This document shows positions 7,266 through 14,857 of a DNA stretch of 64,000 nt, in pieces. The notes beneath the pieces were generated by a model. It was not told the DNA's origin and ran no database searches. It saw nothing but the letters and a program-made list of their open reading frames with translations. The first letter of the stretch is position 1. Every line of letters begins with the position of its first letter. A program made the translations under genes and the position numbers. The stretch is from AC-37 sp036389295 (GTDB taxonomy: Bacteria; Actinomycetota; Thermoleophilia; Solirubrobacterales; Thermoleophilaceae): the NCBI GenBank assembly GCA_036389295.1, contig DASVQB010000041.1:62001-126000 (forward strand), written 5' to 3'.

Positions 7266-7565
7266 TCAGGCCTCCCGCGCCGCCCGCCGCCGCGGCCTGA
7301 GCGCGACCGCGAGCGCGATGCACGCCGCGCCTCCGATCGCGAACGGCCACGCGTCGAAGCCGGTGCGGGCGAGCTCCACCCGCCGCCCGACGAGCCGCTC
7401 GCAGCGCTCGCCGACGATCGCCTTCCCATCTCGGTCGAGTACGTGGCCGGCGTCGCAGTCCTCCTGCGTCACCTTGCCGGTGGCGGCCGGCGCGGGCGCC
7501 GCCGCGAGCGTCAGCGCCGTCGCGGCCGCCAGCGCGACCGCCAGTGCCCGGGCTCTCACGGTCAT
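7266..7565 (-). CDS. Miniature LAxTG sortase substrate
   Basis: The product has 99 residues. A signal peptide (about 1-28) is followed by a 36-residue mature region containing two cysteines (C37, C55). Then comes the sorting signal LARTG (65-69), a hydrophobic span (about 73-89) and an Arg-rich tail (RPRRR). All parts of a cell-wall sorting signal are present in the right order. The mature protein would be only about 40 residues and would carry a single possible disulfide. A strong AGGAGGAG site precedes the ATG. The sortase gene starts 6 bases downstream, so this is very likely its dedicated substrate. The role of the mature peptide is unknown. Confidence 0.85.
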   Translation of the reverse strand: MTVRARALAVALAAATALTLAAAPAPAATGKVTQEDCDAGHVLDRDGKAIVGERCERLVGRRVELARTGFDAWPFAIGGAACIALAVALRPRRRAAREA

Positions 7566-7602
7566 GGGACTCCTCCTGTCGACGGTTGAGGGATCGGTGG
7601 AA

Positions 7603-8526
7603 TCATCGGCGGAGCCCGCGCAGGAGCCGCTTCGCGACGCCGCGGATCGTCTCGGTGCCGTAGTCGTGCGAGGGGTCGCCGTCGGTCAGGACGGCGAGCG
7701 CGATCCGGCGCTCGCCGCTCTCGAGCAGCGCCACCTGGTTGACCAGCCTGCGACCGCCGAGCGCCCGCCAGCCGCCCTTGAAGAAGATCCGCCAGCCCTC
7801 CGGCTGCGCGCGCGGGACGCCCCAGCGCTGCTCGGGGACGATCGAGGCGAGCAGCTTGCGCGCGTAGGTGCGGTGCCGCTTCGCCGTCAGGAGGTCGATG
7901 CGGGTGAAGTAGCGGGCCTGGTCGGCCGGCGTGATCCGGGTGTCGCCCCACGGCGTCCTCAGGCTGAAGCGCTGCATGCCGGCGCGCCGGGCGAGCCGGT
8001 CGAGCGCCGCCCTGCCGACGATGTTTCGGACCTGCGTGGCGGTCGCGTTGTCGGACCGGGTGACCATCGGCCGCAGCAGGCGCCGATCGGCCCGGCGCAG
8101 CTCGCGGTCGCGCACCGAGGGCTGGTTGAGGTAGGCGACCAGGAACATCGCCTTCACGACGCTCGCCGAGCGGTGGACCTCGTCCACGCGGCGGCCCCGC
8201 ACCCGGCCCTTCTCGTCGACGACGGCGAACGCGACCCGGCCGGCGCGGGACTCCGCGTAGCGGCCGGCGGACGCGATCCGCTTGGCCCACGGGTGCCTGT
8301 ACGCCGCGGCGGCCTCGCGCGCGCGCTCCTCGGTGCGGAACAGGTGCGGGACACGGGCCTTCGGCGCCGACCCGTTGGCGTCGAAGAACCGCGGCGCGGT
8401 CGGCGGCGGCGCGTGCGAGGCCGTGTCGAAGAGCCGCGGAACCTCGCGCGGGGTCGCCTTGCCGGGCCCCGCGGCCGCGCCCAGCCCCACCGCCGCCGTC
8501 AGGAGGAGCGCCGGCACCGGGTTCAT
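7603..8526 (-). CDS. Secreted class A beta-lactamase-like serine hydrolase
   Basis: The product has 307 residues with an N-terminal signal peptide (about 1-20) and a Pro/Phe-rich stretch to residue 65. The three active-site elements of the penicillin-recognising fold are S122-V-V-K125 (SxxK), S158-D159-N160 (SDN loop) and K250-G-G (KTG equivalent). The omega-loop Glu of true class A beta-lactamases is not obvious. A D,D-peptidase-like or other peptidoglycan-related activity is therefore as likely as antibiotic hydrolysis. The ATG at 8526 follows the upstream glycosidase stop by 17 bases. The sortase-substrate pair is downstream, so the operon is concerned with the envelope. Confidence 0.8.
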   Translation of the reverse strand: MNPVPALLLTAAVGLGAAAGPGKATPREVPRLFDTASHAPPPTAPRFFDANGSAPKARVPHLFRTEERAREAAAAYRHPWAKRIASAGRYAESRAGRVAFAVVDEKGRVRGRRVDEVHRSASVVKAMFLVAYLNQPSVRDRELRRADRRLLRPMVTRSDNATATQVRNIVGRAALDRLARRAGMQRFSLRTPWGDTRITPADQARYFTRIDLLTAKRHRTYARKLLASIVPEQRWGVPRAQPEGWRIFFKGGWRALGGRRLVNQVALLESGERRIALAVLTDGDPSHDYGTETIRGVAKRLLRGLRR

Positions 8527-8543
8527 CGCCGACCGTGCGCCTC

Positions 8544-9842
8544 TCAGAAGGGGAGCGGGATCGGCGGCAGCAGCGACGGGGGCGGGGGCGGCGGCTCGCC
8601 GGGCGGGTCCGCGCCGGGCTGCGCCGGCGGGAGCGATATCGGCCCGCCGGGCGCCGCGATCCTCCGCTTGGACATCGACTGGCGCGCCCACGCGGCGAGC
8701 GGCGCGTACGGCGGGCGCTGCGCCCCGTCGGCGGTGAGCAGGCCGAAGTCGAACGCCGAGCCGGACTGCGTCGACGGCGGCCCGACCAGGCCGTAGTGGA
8801 GCATCTGGCTCACGCGCGGGTTCCGCTGCGCGATCGCGAACGCCTGCGGCAGGTACCTCGCGCGGCGCTTCTCCGCCGTCGCCCGCGGCCCGGTGGCGAA
8901 GTAGCCGAACTCGGTCAGGTACAGGAGCGGCGCCCTCCGCTTCGCCGTGGCGAGCGCGCGGGCGCGGGCGAGCCGGTCGAGCGCGGAGGACAGCCGCGAG
9001 AGGGTGCCGACGGTGACGTTGTCCGCTCCCCTGTAGCGGTAGCTCGGCGGGTGCTTGAAGTCGTAGGGGTGGTGGGCGTAGCCGTCGGTCCTCAGGGGCC
9101 CGCGCGCGTACTCGGGCGCCGCTGCGAGGCACTTCGAGTCCACCTTGTACCTGCGCGTGACGCAGGCGGTCCGGCGCAGGAAGTCGAGCGGCGCCGTCGC
9201 GCGGCTCCCCTTGTAGGGAGCGGTCTCGCCGAACAGGACCAGCGCCCGCCTGTCGACCCCCTTGATCGCGGCGTAGGCGGACTGGTAGAGCGCCCGGTAG
9301 ATCGCCGGCGCCTCCTTCAGCGGCTTGAGCCAGCCGTCGTGGTTCGGCTCGTTCCAGACCGAGTAGCGGTCGACGCGGCCGCGGAAGCGGGTGGCCACGG
9401 CGCGGGCGAACTCGCCGAACAGCTTCGGGTCGGGGCGGGTGACGCCGATCTGCCGGTCGCCGGTCGCGAACGCGGGGGCCGGCGGGGCGATCACGAGCTG
9501 CACGCGGATCCCGGCGGCGGCGGCCGCGTCGATCAGCTGCTCGTACCAGCCCCAGTAGTAGGCGGGCTGCGCCGGCGGCTCGGCCGCCTCGCCCTGCTTG
9601 CCGAGCACGGCCGCCCACGTGACGACGACCCGCAGGCGGGTCACGCCGAGCTCGCGGGCGTGCTGGAGCGCGCGGTCGCGGTCGTAGTAGGCGCGCGCCA
9701 GGAAGACCGGGTCGTCGGCCAGCGCGACCTCCATCCGCTTGGCCGCCTGCGCCGTCCCGGGCGCGGCGAGGCAGCCCGCGGCGACCGCCGCCAGGGCGAG
9801 CGCCGCCGCGCGGCGCAGGTGCTGTCGGACCCCTCCTGCCAA
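8544..9842 (-). CDS. Secreted clan-A (TIM-barrel) glycoside hydrolase
   Basis: The product has 432 residues and a TTG start at 9842. A signal peptide (about 1-33) is followed by a barrel. SVWNEPN (acid/base E165) and LYLTEFGY (nucleophile E311) sit on strands 4 and 7 as in GH5/GH39-type cellulase-like enzymes. The last 40 residues are Pro-rich and probably unstructured. The substrate is unknown. The TTG is chosen because TACCCT (9852-9857) ends 9 bases before it and because no ATG/GTG allows the full signal peptide. It is the first gene of the envelope operon and a relative of the glycosidase at 12448-13626. Confidence 0.78.
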   Translation of the reverse strand: MAGGVRQHLRRAAALALAAVAAGCLAAPGTAQAAKRMEVALADDPVFLARAYYDRDRALQHARELGVTRLRVVVTWAAVLGKQGEAAEPPAQPAYYWGWYEQLIDAAAAAGIRVQLVIAPPAPAFATGDRQIGVTRPDPKLFGEFARAVATRFRGRVDRYSVWNEPNHDGWLKPLKEAPAIYRALYQSAYAAIKGVDRRALVLFGETAPYKGSRATAPLDFLRRTACVTRRYKVDSKCLAAAPEYARGPLRTDGYAHHPYDFKHPPSYRYRGADNVTVGTLSRLSSALDRLARARALATAKRRAPLLYLTEFGYFATGPRATAEKRRARYLPQAFAIAQRNPRVSQMLHYGLVGPPSTQSGSAFDFGLLTADGAQRPPYAPLAAWARQSMSKRRIAAPGGPISLPPAQPGADPPGEPPPPPPSLLPPIPLPF

Positions 9843-9851
9843 GGCGATCGA

Positions 9852-9857
9852 AGGGTA
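9852..9857 (-). promoter_or_regulatory. -10 element TACCCT of the envelope operon
   Basis: Ends 9 bases before the TTG at 9842. It is one arm of the dyad AGGGTA/TACCCT that also gives the divergent -10 at 9864-9869. Confidence 0.5.
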
Positions 9858-9863
9858 CCCGGA

Positions 9864-9869
9864 TACCCT
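9864..9869 (+). promoter_or_regulatory. -10 element TACCCT of the M16 peptidase gene
   Basis: Ends 9 bases before the ATG at 9879. It is a mirror image of the minus-strand -10. Confidence 0.5.
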
Positions 9870-9878
9870 GACCTCCCG

Positions 9879-11126
9879 ATGATCGTCGCCGACCACTCGC
9901 AGCTCGACAGCGGCCTGCCGCTCGTCCGCCTCGCGATGCCCGGCACGAGGGCCGTCACGGCCCTGGTCGCGTTCGACGCCGGCGCCCGCACCGAGCGCGC
10001 CGACGAGAACGGCATGTCCCACTTCCTCGAGCACCTCGTGTTCAAGGGCGGCGAGAGCTACCCGAGCTACCGCGACGTGAACGAGACGGCCGAGCGCCTC
10101 GGCGCGCAGCTCAACGCCTACACCTCGCACGACCTGGTCGCGTTCCACGTGACCTGCCGCTCCGAGGCCGCGATGGCGGCGCTCGACCTGCTCACCGACT
10201 TCGTGGCGCGGGCCCGGCTGGACGCCGACGAGCTCGACCGCGAGCGCGGCGTGGTGATCCAGGAGATCGCGCGCGCGAACGACCAGCCCTCCACGGTCGC
10301 GGACCTGCTGCTCGACCGCGCGGTCTACGGCGACCACCCGCTCGGCCGGCCGGTGCTCGGCCCCGCGGAGCACCTGCGGTCGTTCTCGCGCGAGGCGATC
10401 GTCGCGTTCCGCGAGCGCCAGTGGGCGACCGCGCGCGGCGGCGCGTTCCTGGCGGGCGACCTGAGCCACGTCGACGCGGACCGGGCGGCCGAGCTGCTCG
10501 CGCGCTTCCCGGCCCGGAACGGCGACGCCGCGGCCGAGCCCGCCCCGGCCGTCGAGCCGCGCGTGGCCGTCGAGACCCGCGAGACCGAGCAGTCCCACCT
10601 CCGCCTCCACTGGCGCCCGCCGATCGACCCGTCGGACCTCCGCCAGCGCGCCGCGCTCAGCGTGTACTCGACGCTGCTCGGCGGCTCGATGGGCTCGCGG
10701 CTGTTCGACGAGATCCGCGAGCAGCGCGGGCTCTGCTACGCGATCCGCTCCTACGGCTCGTGCCACTCGGACGCGCCGCGGCTCGACGTCTCGGCCGGGC
10801 TCGACTCCTCGAAGTGCACGGAGGCGTACGCGCGAATCCGCGAGATCGTGGCCGAGCTGGCGGCCGACGGCCCGCGCGAGGGCGAGGTCGAGCGGGCCCG
10901 CGCCTACGCCGCCGGCAGCACCGTGCTGATGCTCGAGAGCACGAACGCCGTCGCGCGCCGGGCGGCATCGCAGAAGGTCACCTTCGACGAGGTCGGCTCG
11001 CCGGACGAGGTCGTCGCCGCGCTCGACGCGGTGACCGAGGACGACGTGCGCGAGGTCGCGAGCCGCGTCGAGGGCCCGCCCGTGGTGGCGTGCGTCGGCC
11101 CGCACGCGGCGGGCGACTTCGAGTAG
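9879..11126 (+). CDS. M16 family zinc metallopeptidase (processing-peptidase type)
   Basis: The product has 415 residues and no signal peptide. The inverted zinc motif H48-F-L-E51-H52 and the third ligand E129 (GVVIQEI) have the roughly 76-residue spacing typical of M16. The inactive C-terminal M16 half follows, with the RxxxGLCYAIRSY region near residue 285 that closes over the substrate. Relatives degrade or process peptides in the cytoplasm; in many bacteria the gene sits near pnp and the ribosomal S15 gene, but not here. The leaderless ATG is defined by the -10 at 9864. It is convergent with RNase D across a GC hairpin. Confidence 0.9.
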   Translation: MIVADHSQLDSGLPLVRLAMPGTRAVTALVAFDAGARTERADENGMSHFLEHLVFKGGESYPSYRDVNETAERLGAQLNAYTSHDLVAFHVTCRSEAAMAALDLLTDFVARARLDADELDRERGVVIQEIARANDQPSTVADLLLDRAVYGDHPLGRPVLGPAEHLRSFSREAIVAFRERQWATARGGAFLAGDLSHVDADRAAELLARFPARNGDAAAEPAPAVEPRVAVETRETEQSHLRLHWRPPIDPSDLRQRAALSVYSTLLGGSMGSRLFDEIREQRGLCYAIRSYGSCHSDAPRLDVSAGLDSSKCTEAYARIREIVAELAADGPREGEVERARAYAAGSTVLMLESTNAVARRAASQKVTFDEVGSPDEVVAALDAVTEDDVREVASRVEGPPVVACVGPHAAGDFE

Positions 11127-11129
11127 GAC

Positions 11130-11157
11130 GGCCCGCGCCGCGCCCGCGCCGCGGGCC
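11130..11157. terminator. GC-rich hairpin between convergent genes
   Basis: GGCCCGCG (11130-11137) pairs perfectly with CGCGGGCC (11150-11157) around 12 bases. It lies between the stop codons of the M16 peptidase and RNase D genes. Confidence 0.6.
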
Positions 11158-11176
11158 TCGGCGCCCGGCCCGCCGC

Positions 11177-12382
11177 TCAGGCGTCGTCGATCGCCACCCC
11201 GCCCGCGGTGGCGCGGACGGACCGGCGGCCGGCCAGGAGCTCGAGCAGCTCCGCCCCGACCAGGTCGCGGCGCCAGCCGGCCAGCGTGCGCACCTCGGGG
11301 TCGGGCCGCCGCTCGCGCACGGCGGCGACGATCTCGGTGAGGTCGGCGCGCGAGGCGACCAGCTCGTACGCGAGCCCCGCCTCCCCCACCCGCTGGCGGA
11401 CCACCGCCTCGCACAGCGCGATGCGCGCCGCGTCGCTCGGGTCGGGGTCCGACCGCGCGTGCTCCTCGGCGGGCGGCGGCTCCCGCTCGCGCCCGCGGGC
11501 CACGGTGGCGATGATCGCCTCCCCGCGCCGGCGCCCGACGTCGGGCCGCACGCCTCTGATGGCGGTCAGCTCGGGCAGCGCCTGCGGCTGGCGCCTCGCC
11601 ACCTCGATCAGCGCCACGTCCGAGAGGATCGAGCCGGTGGGCCGGTCCTCGGCCGCCGCGGTCTCCTCGCGCCACTCGGCCAGGGCGTACGCCGCCGCAC
11701 GCGCCCGCGGGCGAAGCCGGTTGACGCGCGGCAGCCGCCGGTACGCCTCGTCCGGCCCGCGCTCGTCGCTCAGGCCCTCGAGCCGCCGGCACTCCTCGCG
11801 GGCCCACTGGAGCCGCCCCGACCGCCGCAGCCGCTCCTGGAGCTCGTCGGAGAGGGCGAGCAGGTCGACCACGTCGCTGCGCGCGTACTCCACCTGCTCG
11901 CGCGTGAGCGGCCTGACGTCCCAGCGGGTGAACCCGGCGCTCTTCGAGAGCTTGACGCCGGCCACCTTCGCGAGCAGGTTCGCGTAGCCGGTCTGGGCGC
12001 TGAACCCGGCGAAGCCGGCCGCCACCTGGGTGTCGAAGACGTTCCGCGGCCCGACCCCCCACGCGCGCCTCAGGATCGCCACGTCCTGGCCGCCCGCGTG
12101 GAACACCACCTCGACGGCCGGGTCCGCCAGCACCTCCGCGAGCGGCTCGTGGTCGAACCCCGCGATCGGGTCGAGGACCGCGATGGCCGGGTCCCCGGTC
12201 GCGCCGGGGGCCGCGACGGCGACCTGGACGAGGCAGAGCAGCGGCCGGTAGCGGCCCTCGGACACGAACTCGGTGTCGATCGCGAGCCGTCCGTGCTCGC
12301 GCGCCAGCGCCGCCAGCTCCGCGGGCGCCGGCTGTCCGTCCGCGACGAGCGCAGCGTTCGCCGGGGCGACGGGTTTCACCAC
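11177..12382 (-). CDS. rnd: Ribonuclease D family 3'-5' exonuclease
   Basis: The product has 401 residues. The DEDDy exonuclease motifs are visible: IDTEF (D36, E38), HAGGQDVAIL in the middle (Asp of motif II) and YARSDVVDL (Tyr and Asp of motif III). One or two HRDC-like helical domains follow: LAEWREETAAAEDRPTGSIL with the usual RP and D-AL-IA arrangement. Members trim the 3' ends of tRNA precursors and other structured RNAs. The start is taken at GTG 12382 (or the next codon, 12379) because GGAG lies 5 bases before it. Longer upstream readings would overlap the divergent glycosidase promoter. It stands alone on the minus strand. Confidence 0.88.
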   Translation of the reverse strand: MVKPVAPANAALVADGQPAPAELAALAREHGRLAIDTEFVSEGRYRPLLCLVQVAVAAPGATGDPAIAVLDPIAGFDHEPLAEVLADPAVEVVFHAGGQDVAILRRAWGVGPRNVFDTQVAAGFAGFSAQTGYANLLAKVAGVKLSKSAGFTRWDVRPLTREQVEYARSDVVDLLALSDELQERLRRSGRLQWAREECRRLEGLSDERGPDEAYRRLPRVNRLRPRARAAAYALAEWREETAAAEDRPTGSILSDVALIEVARRQPQALPELTAIRGVRPDVGRRRGEAIIATVARGREREPPPAEEHARSDPDPSDAARIALCEAVVRQRVGEAGLAYELVASRADLTEIVAAVRERRPDPEVRTLAGWRRDLVGAELLELLAGRRSVRATAGGVAIDDA

Positions 12383-12433
12383 CGATGCTCCGCTTCCAAA
12401 GCGCCTCCCGTACGCCGGCGCGTCCGCGCCGGC

Positions 12434-12439
12434 TAGCCT
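12434..12439 (+). promoter_or_regulatory. -10 element TAGCCT of the second clan-A glycosidase
   Basis: Ends 8 bases before the TTG at 12448. It decides that start over the ATG at 12385. Confidence 0.5.
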
Positions 12440-12447
12440 CTCCCGCG

Positions 12448-13626
12448 TTGAGCAGAGTAGCCGCGATCGCCGTCCTCGTGACCGTAGCGGCGCTCGCGGC
12501 CTGCGCACCCGTCCTCGCCGCGACGCCGCGCGTGCCCGCCTCCTTCGTCGGGGTGGTGGCCGACGGGCCCCTGTTCGAGCCGGAGGTGAACCTCGACGGC
12601 GAGCTGAGCGAGATGGTCGGCTCCGGCGTCCAGTCGCTGCGCGTGACGGTCGACTGGCGCGAGGCCCAGCCGTACGCGAGTTGGTCGGAGGTGCCCCCGG
12701 ACCGGGCGGCCCGGTTCCGCGACGAGAACGGCGTGCCGACCGACTACTCGCTGGTCGACGCGATGGTCGAGGGGGCGGTCCGGCGCCGCCTGACGGTGCT
12801 CCCGGTCGTCATGCTCGCCCCGCGCTGGGCCGCTCGGCACCCCGACGAGTTCAGCTCGCCGCCGAAGGGAGTCGGGCCGTACTCGCGGTTCGCCGGCGCG
12901 CTCGCGCGCCGCTACGGGCCCGGCGGGTCGTTCTGGGCCGAGAACCCCGGGCTGCCCGAGATGCCGGTCCGCTACTGGCAGTTCTGGAACGAGCCGAGCC
13001 TCGAGTTCTTCTGGTCCGACCAGCCGTGGCAGCGCGACTACGTGGCGCTGCTGCGCGCGGCCCGGAAGGAGGTCCGGAGGGTCGACTCCGGCGCGCGGAT
13101 CGTGCTCGCGGGCCTGCCGAACCGCAGCTGGCCGGAGCTCGAGTCGCTCTACAAGCTGAAGGCGCGGGGCCTGTTCGAGGTGGCGGCCGTCCACCCGTTC
13201 ACCGGCCAGGTGTCCAACACGCTGAAGATCCTGCGCCTGAACCGCGAGGTGATGGACCGCTACGGCGACCGGCGCAAGCCGCTGATGGTGACCGAGCTGA
13301 GCTGGACCTCCGCCAAGGGCAAGGCGGCGTGGACCTACGGGAACGAGACGACCGAGGAGGGCCAGGCGAAGAAGCTGTCCGCCGCGTTCGAGCTGCTCGC
13401 GAGGCACCGCCGCGAGCTGCGGCTCGCGCGCGCCTACTGGTACACCTGGCTGACGCGCGACGCCCACCCCAACTACCCGTTCGACTACGCCGGCCTGTCG
13501 CGGCTGGGCGGCGACGGGCGGGTGGTGCGCAAGCCGGCCTTCAAGGCGCTGCGGCGCACCGCCCTGGCGCTCGAGGGCTGCGCCTCCAAGAGCGGGACGG
13601 CGCGGAGCTGCGAGCGCCGGCGCTGA
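12448..13626 (+). CDS. Secreted clan-A glycoside hydrolase (GH39/GH5-like)
   Basis: The product has 392 residues and a TTG start. The signal peptide is about 1-25. The barrel shows WQFWNEPS (acid/base E182) and LMVTELSW (nucleophile E283), with VTVDWREAQP and an RLTVLPVVMLAPRW strand pattern common to GH39-type enzymes. The C-terminus carries two Cys in a short basic tail. The substrate is unknown. It shares overall design with the glycosidase at 8544-9842 but is clearly a separate lineage. A methyltransferase begins just after it and may be co-transcribed. Confidence 0.78.
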   Translation: MSRVAAIAVLVTVAALAACAPVLAATPRVPASFVGVVADGPLFEPEVNLDGELSEMVGSGVQSLRVTVDWREAQPYASWSEVPPDRAARFRDENGVPTDYSLVDAMVEGAVRRRLTVLPVVMLAPRWAARHPDEFSSPPKGVGPYSRFAGALARRYGPGGSFWAENPGLPEMPVRYWQFWNEPSLEFFWSDQPWQRDYVALLRAARKEVRRVDSGARIVLAGLPNRSWPELESLYKLKARGLFEVAAVHPFTGQVSNTLKILRLNREVMDRYGDRRKPLMVTELSWTSAKGKAAWTYGNETTEEGQAKKLSAAFELLARHRRELRLARAYWYTWLTRDAHPNYPFDYAGLSRLGGDGRVVRKPAFKALRRTALALEGCASKSGTARSCERRR

Positions 13627-13655
13627 TCGAGGCCGCGCGGCGCACGGCGGTCCTC

Positions 13656-14207
13656 GTGCGGCTGCCCCCGCGGGTCGCCTGGTTCTACTCGCGCGCACGG
13701 CGGACCGCCGCCGGGACGGGCGACGGGTGGTCGCTCGAGTCGGCGACCAAGCCGGAGTCGCTCGCGCTGATCCTGCGCCTGGCCCGCGGCCGCCGCGAGG
13801 TGGTCGAGATCGGCACCGGCACGGCGTGGACCACGGCGGCGCTGGCGCTCGCCGACCCCCGGCGGCGCGTCGTCAGCCTCGACCCGATCGTCCGGCCGGA
13901 GCGCGACCGCTACCTGGCGCTGGCCGGCCCGCGCGCCCGCGAGCGGATCGAGCTGGTCGAGGCGCCGGGCGAGGCGGGGCCGCGGCCGGGCGAGCCCGCG
14001 CCCGACTTCGTCTTCGTGGACGGCTCGCACGAGCGCGACCTGACGATCCGCACCTTCGAGGCGTGGCGGCCGGCGCTCCGGCCCGGCGGGGTCGTGGCCT
14101 TCCACGACCACCGCAACCCGCTCTACCCGGGCGTTACCGAGGCGATCGAGGAGCTCGGCCTGGAGGGCCGCGCGGAGCGCGACGTGTTCGCCTGGACGGC
14201 CCCCTGA
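13656..14207 (+). CDS. Class I SAM-dependent methyltransferase
   Basis: The product has 183 residues. VVEIGTGTAWTTAALA (motif I) and VVSLDP (motif II) give a Rossmann methyltransferase. PDFVFVDGSHERDLTIRTFEAW and GGVVAFHDH match the O-methyltransferase/CmcI-like group (Methyltransf_24). The start is uncertain: GTG 13656 gives a normal-length protein 29 bases after the glycosidase stop, but the frame is open upstream to a CTG that overlaps that stop. The substrate is unknown. Confidence 0.75.
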   Translation: MRLPPRVAWFYSRARRTAAGTGDGWSLESATKPESLALILRLARGRREVVEIGTGTAWTTAALALADPRRRVVSLDPIVRPERDRYLALAGPRARERIELVEAPGEAGPRPGEPAPDFVFVDGSHERDLTIRTFEAWRPALRPGGVVAFHDHRNPLYPGVTEAIEELGLEGRAERDVFAWTAP

Positions 14208-14213
14208 CGCCGC

Positions 14214-14219
14214 TATGGT
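14214..14219 (+). promoter_or_regulatory. -10 element TATGGT of the NifU-like gene
   Basis: Ends 7 bases before the ATG at 14227. The more upstream ATG (14215) lies inside this hexamer and is therefore unlikely to be the start. Confidence 0.55.
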
Positions 14220-14226
14220 TGCCGCG

Positions 14227-14838
14227 ATGCTCACGGTGACCGACCACGCCGTCCAGAAGGTCAAGGAGTTCCGCGAGCGCGTGGAGGACGGCGGGGACCA
14301 GGCCATGTGGATCGCCGTCACCGGCGTCCACCGCGGCGAGTTCACGTACGACCTGGCGCTGCGGCCGCTGTCCGCGGCCGGCCCGGACGACGCCGTCGAG
14401 CACTTCGACGGGCTACCGGTCGTCGTGCCGGCGGGCGACGCCGAGGCGCTGCGCGACGCGACCATCGACTGGTCGGACGACCTGATGCAGGGCGGGCTCA
14501 CGGTCTCGAACCCGAACCGGCCGGCGGTGGTCTCGCCGGACGTCGCGGCCGGCGGCGGGGAGCTGACCGGCGACGTGTCGGAGCGCGTGGCCCAGGTGAT
14601 CGACCGGCAGATCAACCCGGCCATCGCGCAGCACGGCGGCATGGCACGGCTCGAGCGGGTCGCGGACGGCGTGGCCTACGTCCGGCTCGGCGGCGGCTGT
14701 CAAGGTTGCGGCATGGCCACGGTCACGCTCGACCAGGGCATCGAGTCCGCGATCCTCCAGGCCGTGCCGGAGATCCGCCAGGTCGTCGACGTGACCGACC
14801 ACGCCGCCGGCGAGAACCCGTACTTCCAGCCGGCGTAG
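14227..14838 (+). CDS. NfuA/NifU-like Fe-S biogenesis protein
   Basis: The product has 203 residues in two domains. Residues 1-100 resemble the A-type (IscA/HesB) fold but contain no cysteine at all, as in the degenerate N-terminus of NfuA. Residues 115-200 are the NifU C-terminal domain with C158-x-x-C161 in GGGCQGCGMA, which binds a [4Fe-4S] cluster in a dimer and hands it to target enzymes. It lies well away from the suf genes at 30963-43644. It is leaderless from ATG 14227, and a GC hairpin follows the stop codon. Confidence 0.88.
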   Translation: MLTVTDHAVQKVKEFRERVEDGGDQAMWIAVTGVHRGEFTYDLALRPLSAAGPDDAVEHFDGLPVVVPAGDAEALRDATIDWSDDLMQGGLTVSNPNRPAVVSPDVAAGGGELTGDVSERVAQVIDRQINPAIAQHGGMARLERVADGVAYVRLGGGCQGCGMATVTLDQGIESAILQAVPEIRQVVDVTDHAAGENPYFQPA

Positions 14839-14855
14839 GCGCGCGGCCCGCGCGC
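14839..14855. terminator. GC-rich hairpin between convergent genes
   Basis: GCGCGC (14839-14844), a 5-base loop and GCGCGC (14850-14855) fill almost the whole gap between the NifU-like and GH15 stop codons. Confidence 0.55.
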
Positions 14856-14857
14856 GG

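Noticed and set aside
7603..8526. Antibiotic-resistance beta-lactamase
   Set aside because: SxxK, SDN and KGG are present, but the omega-loop Glu is not evident and the gene lies in an envelope operon. A cell-wall-related hydrolase is as likely.
8544..12062. Very long antisense open frames, for example opposite the M16 peptidase, the mce run and the coiled-coil gene
   Set aside because: High G+C removes stop codons from non-coding frames. Their translations are Arg/Ala/Gly/Pro-rich without family motifs, while the opposite strand carries clear conserved domains.
14215..14226. ATG 14215 and nearby as the start of the NifU-like protein
   Set aside because: It falls within the TATGGT -10 box. 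ATG 14227 fits the leaderless spacing and the family N-terminus.
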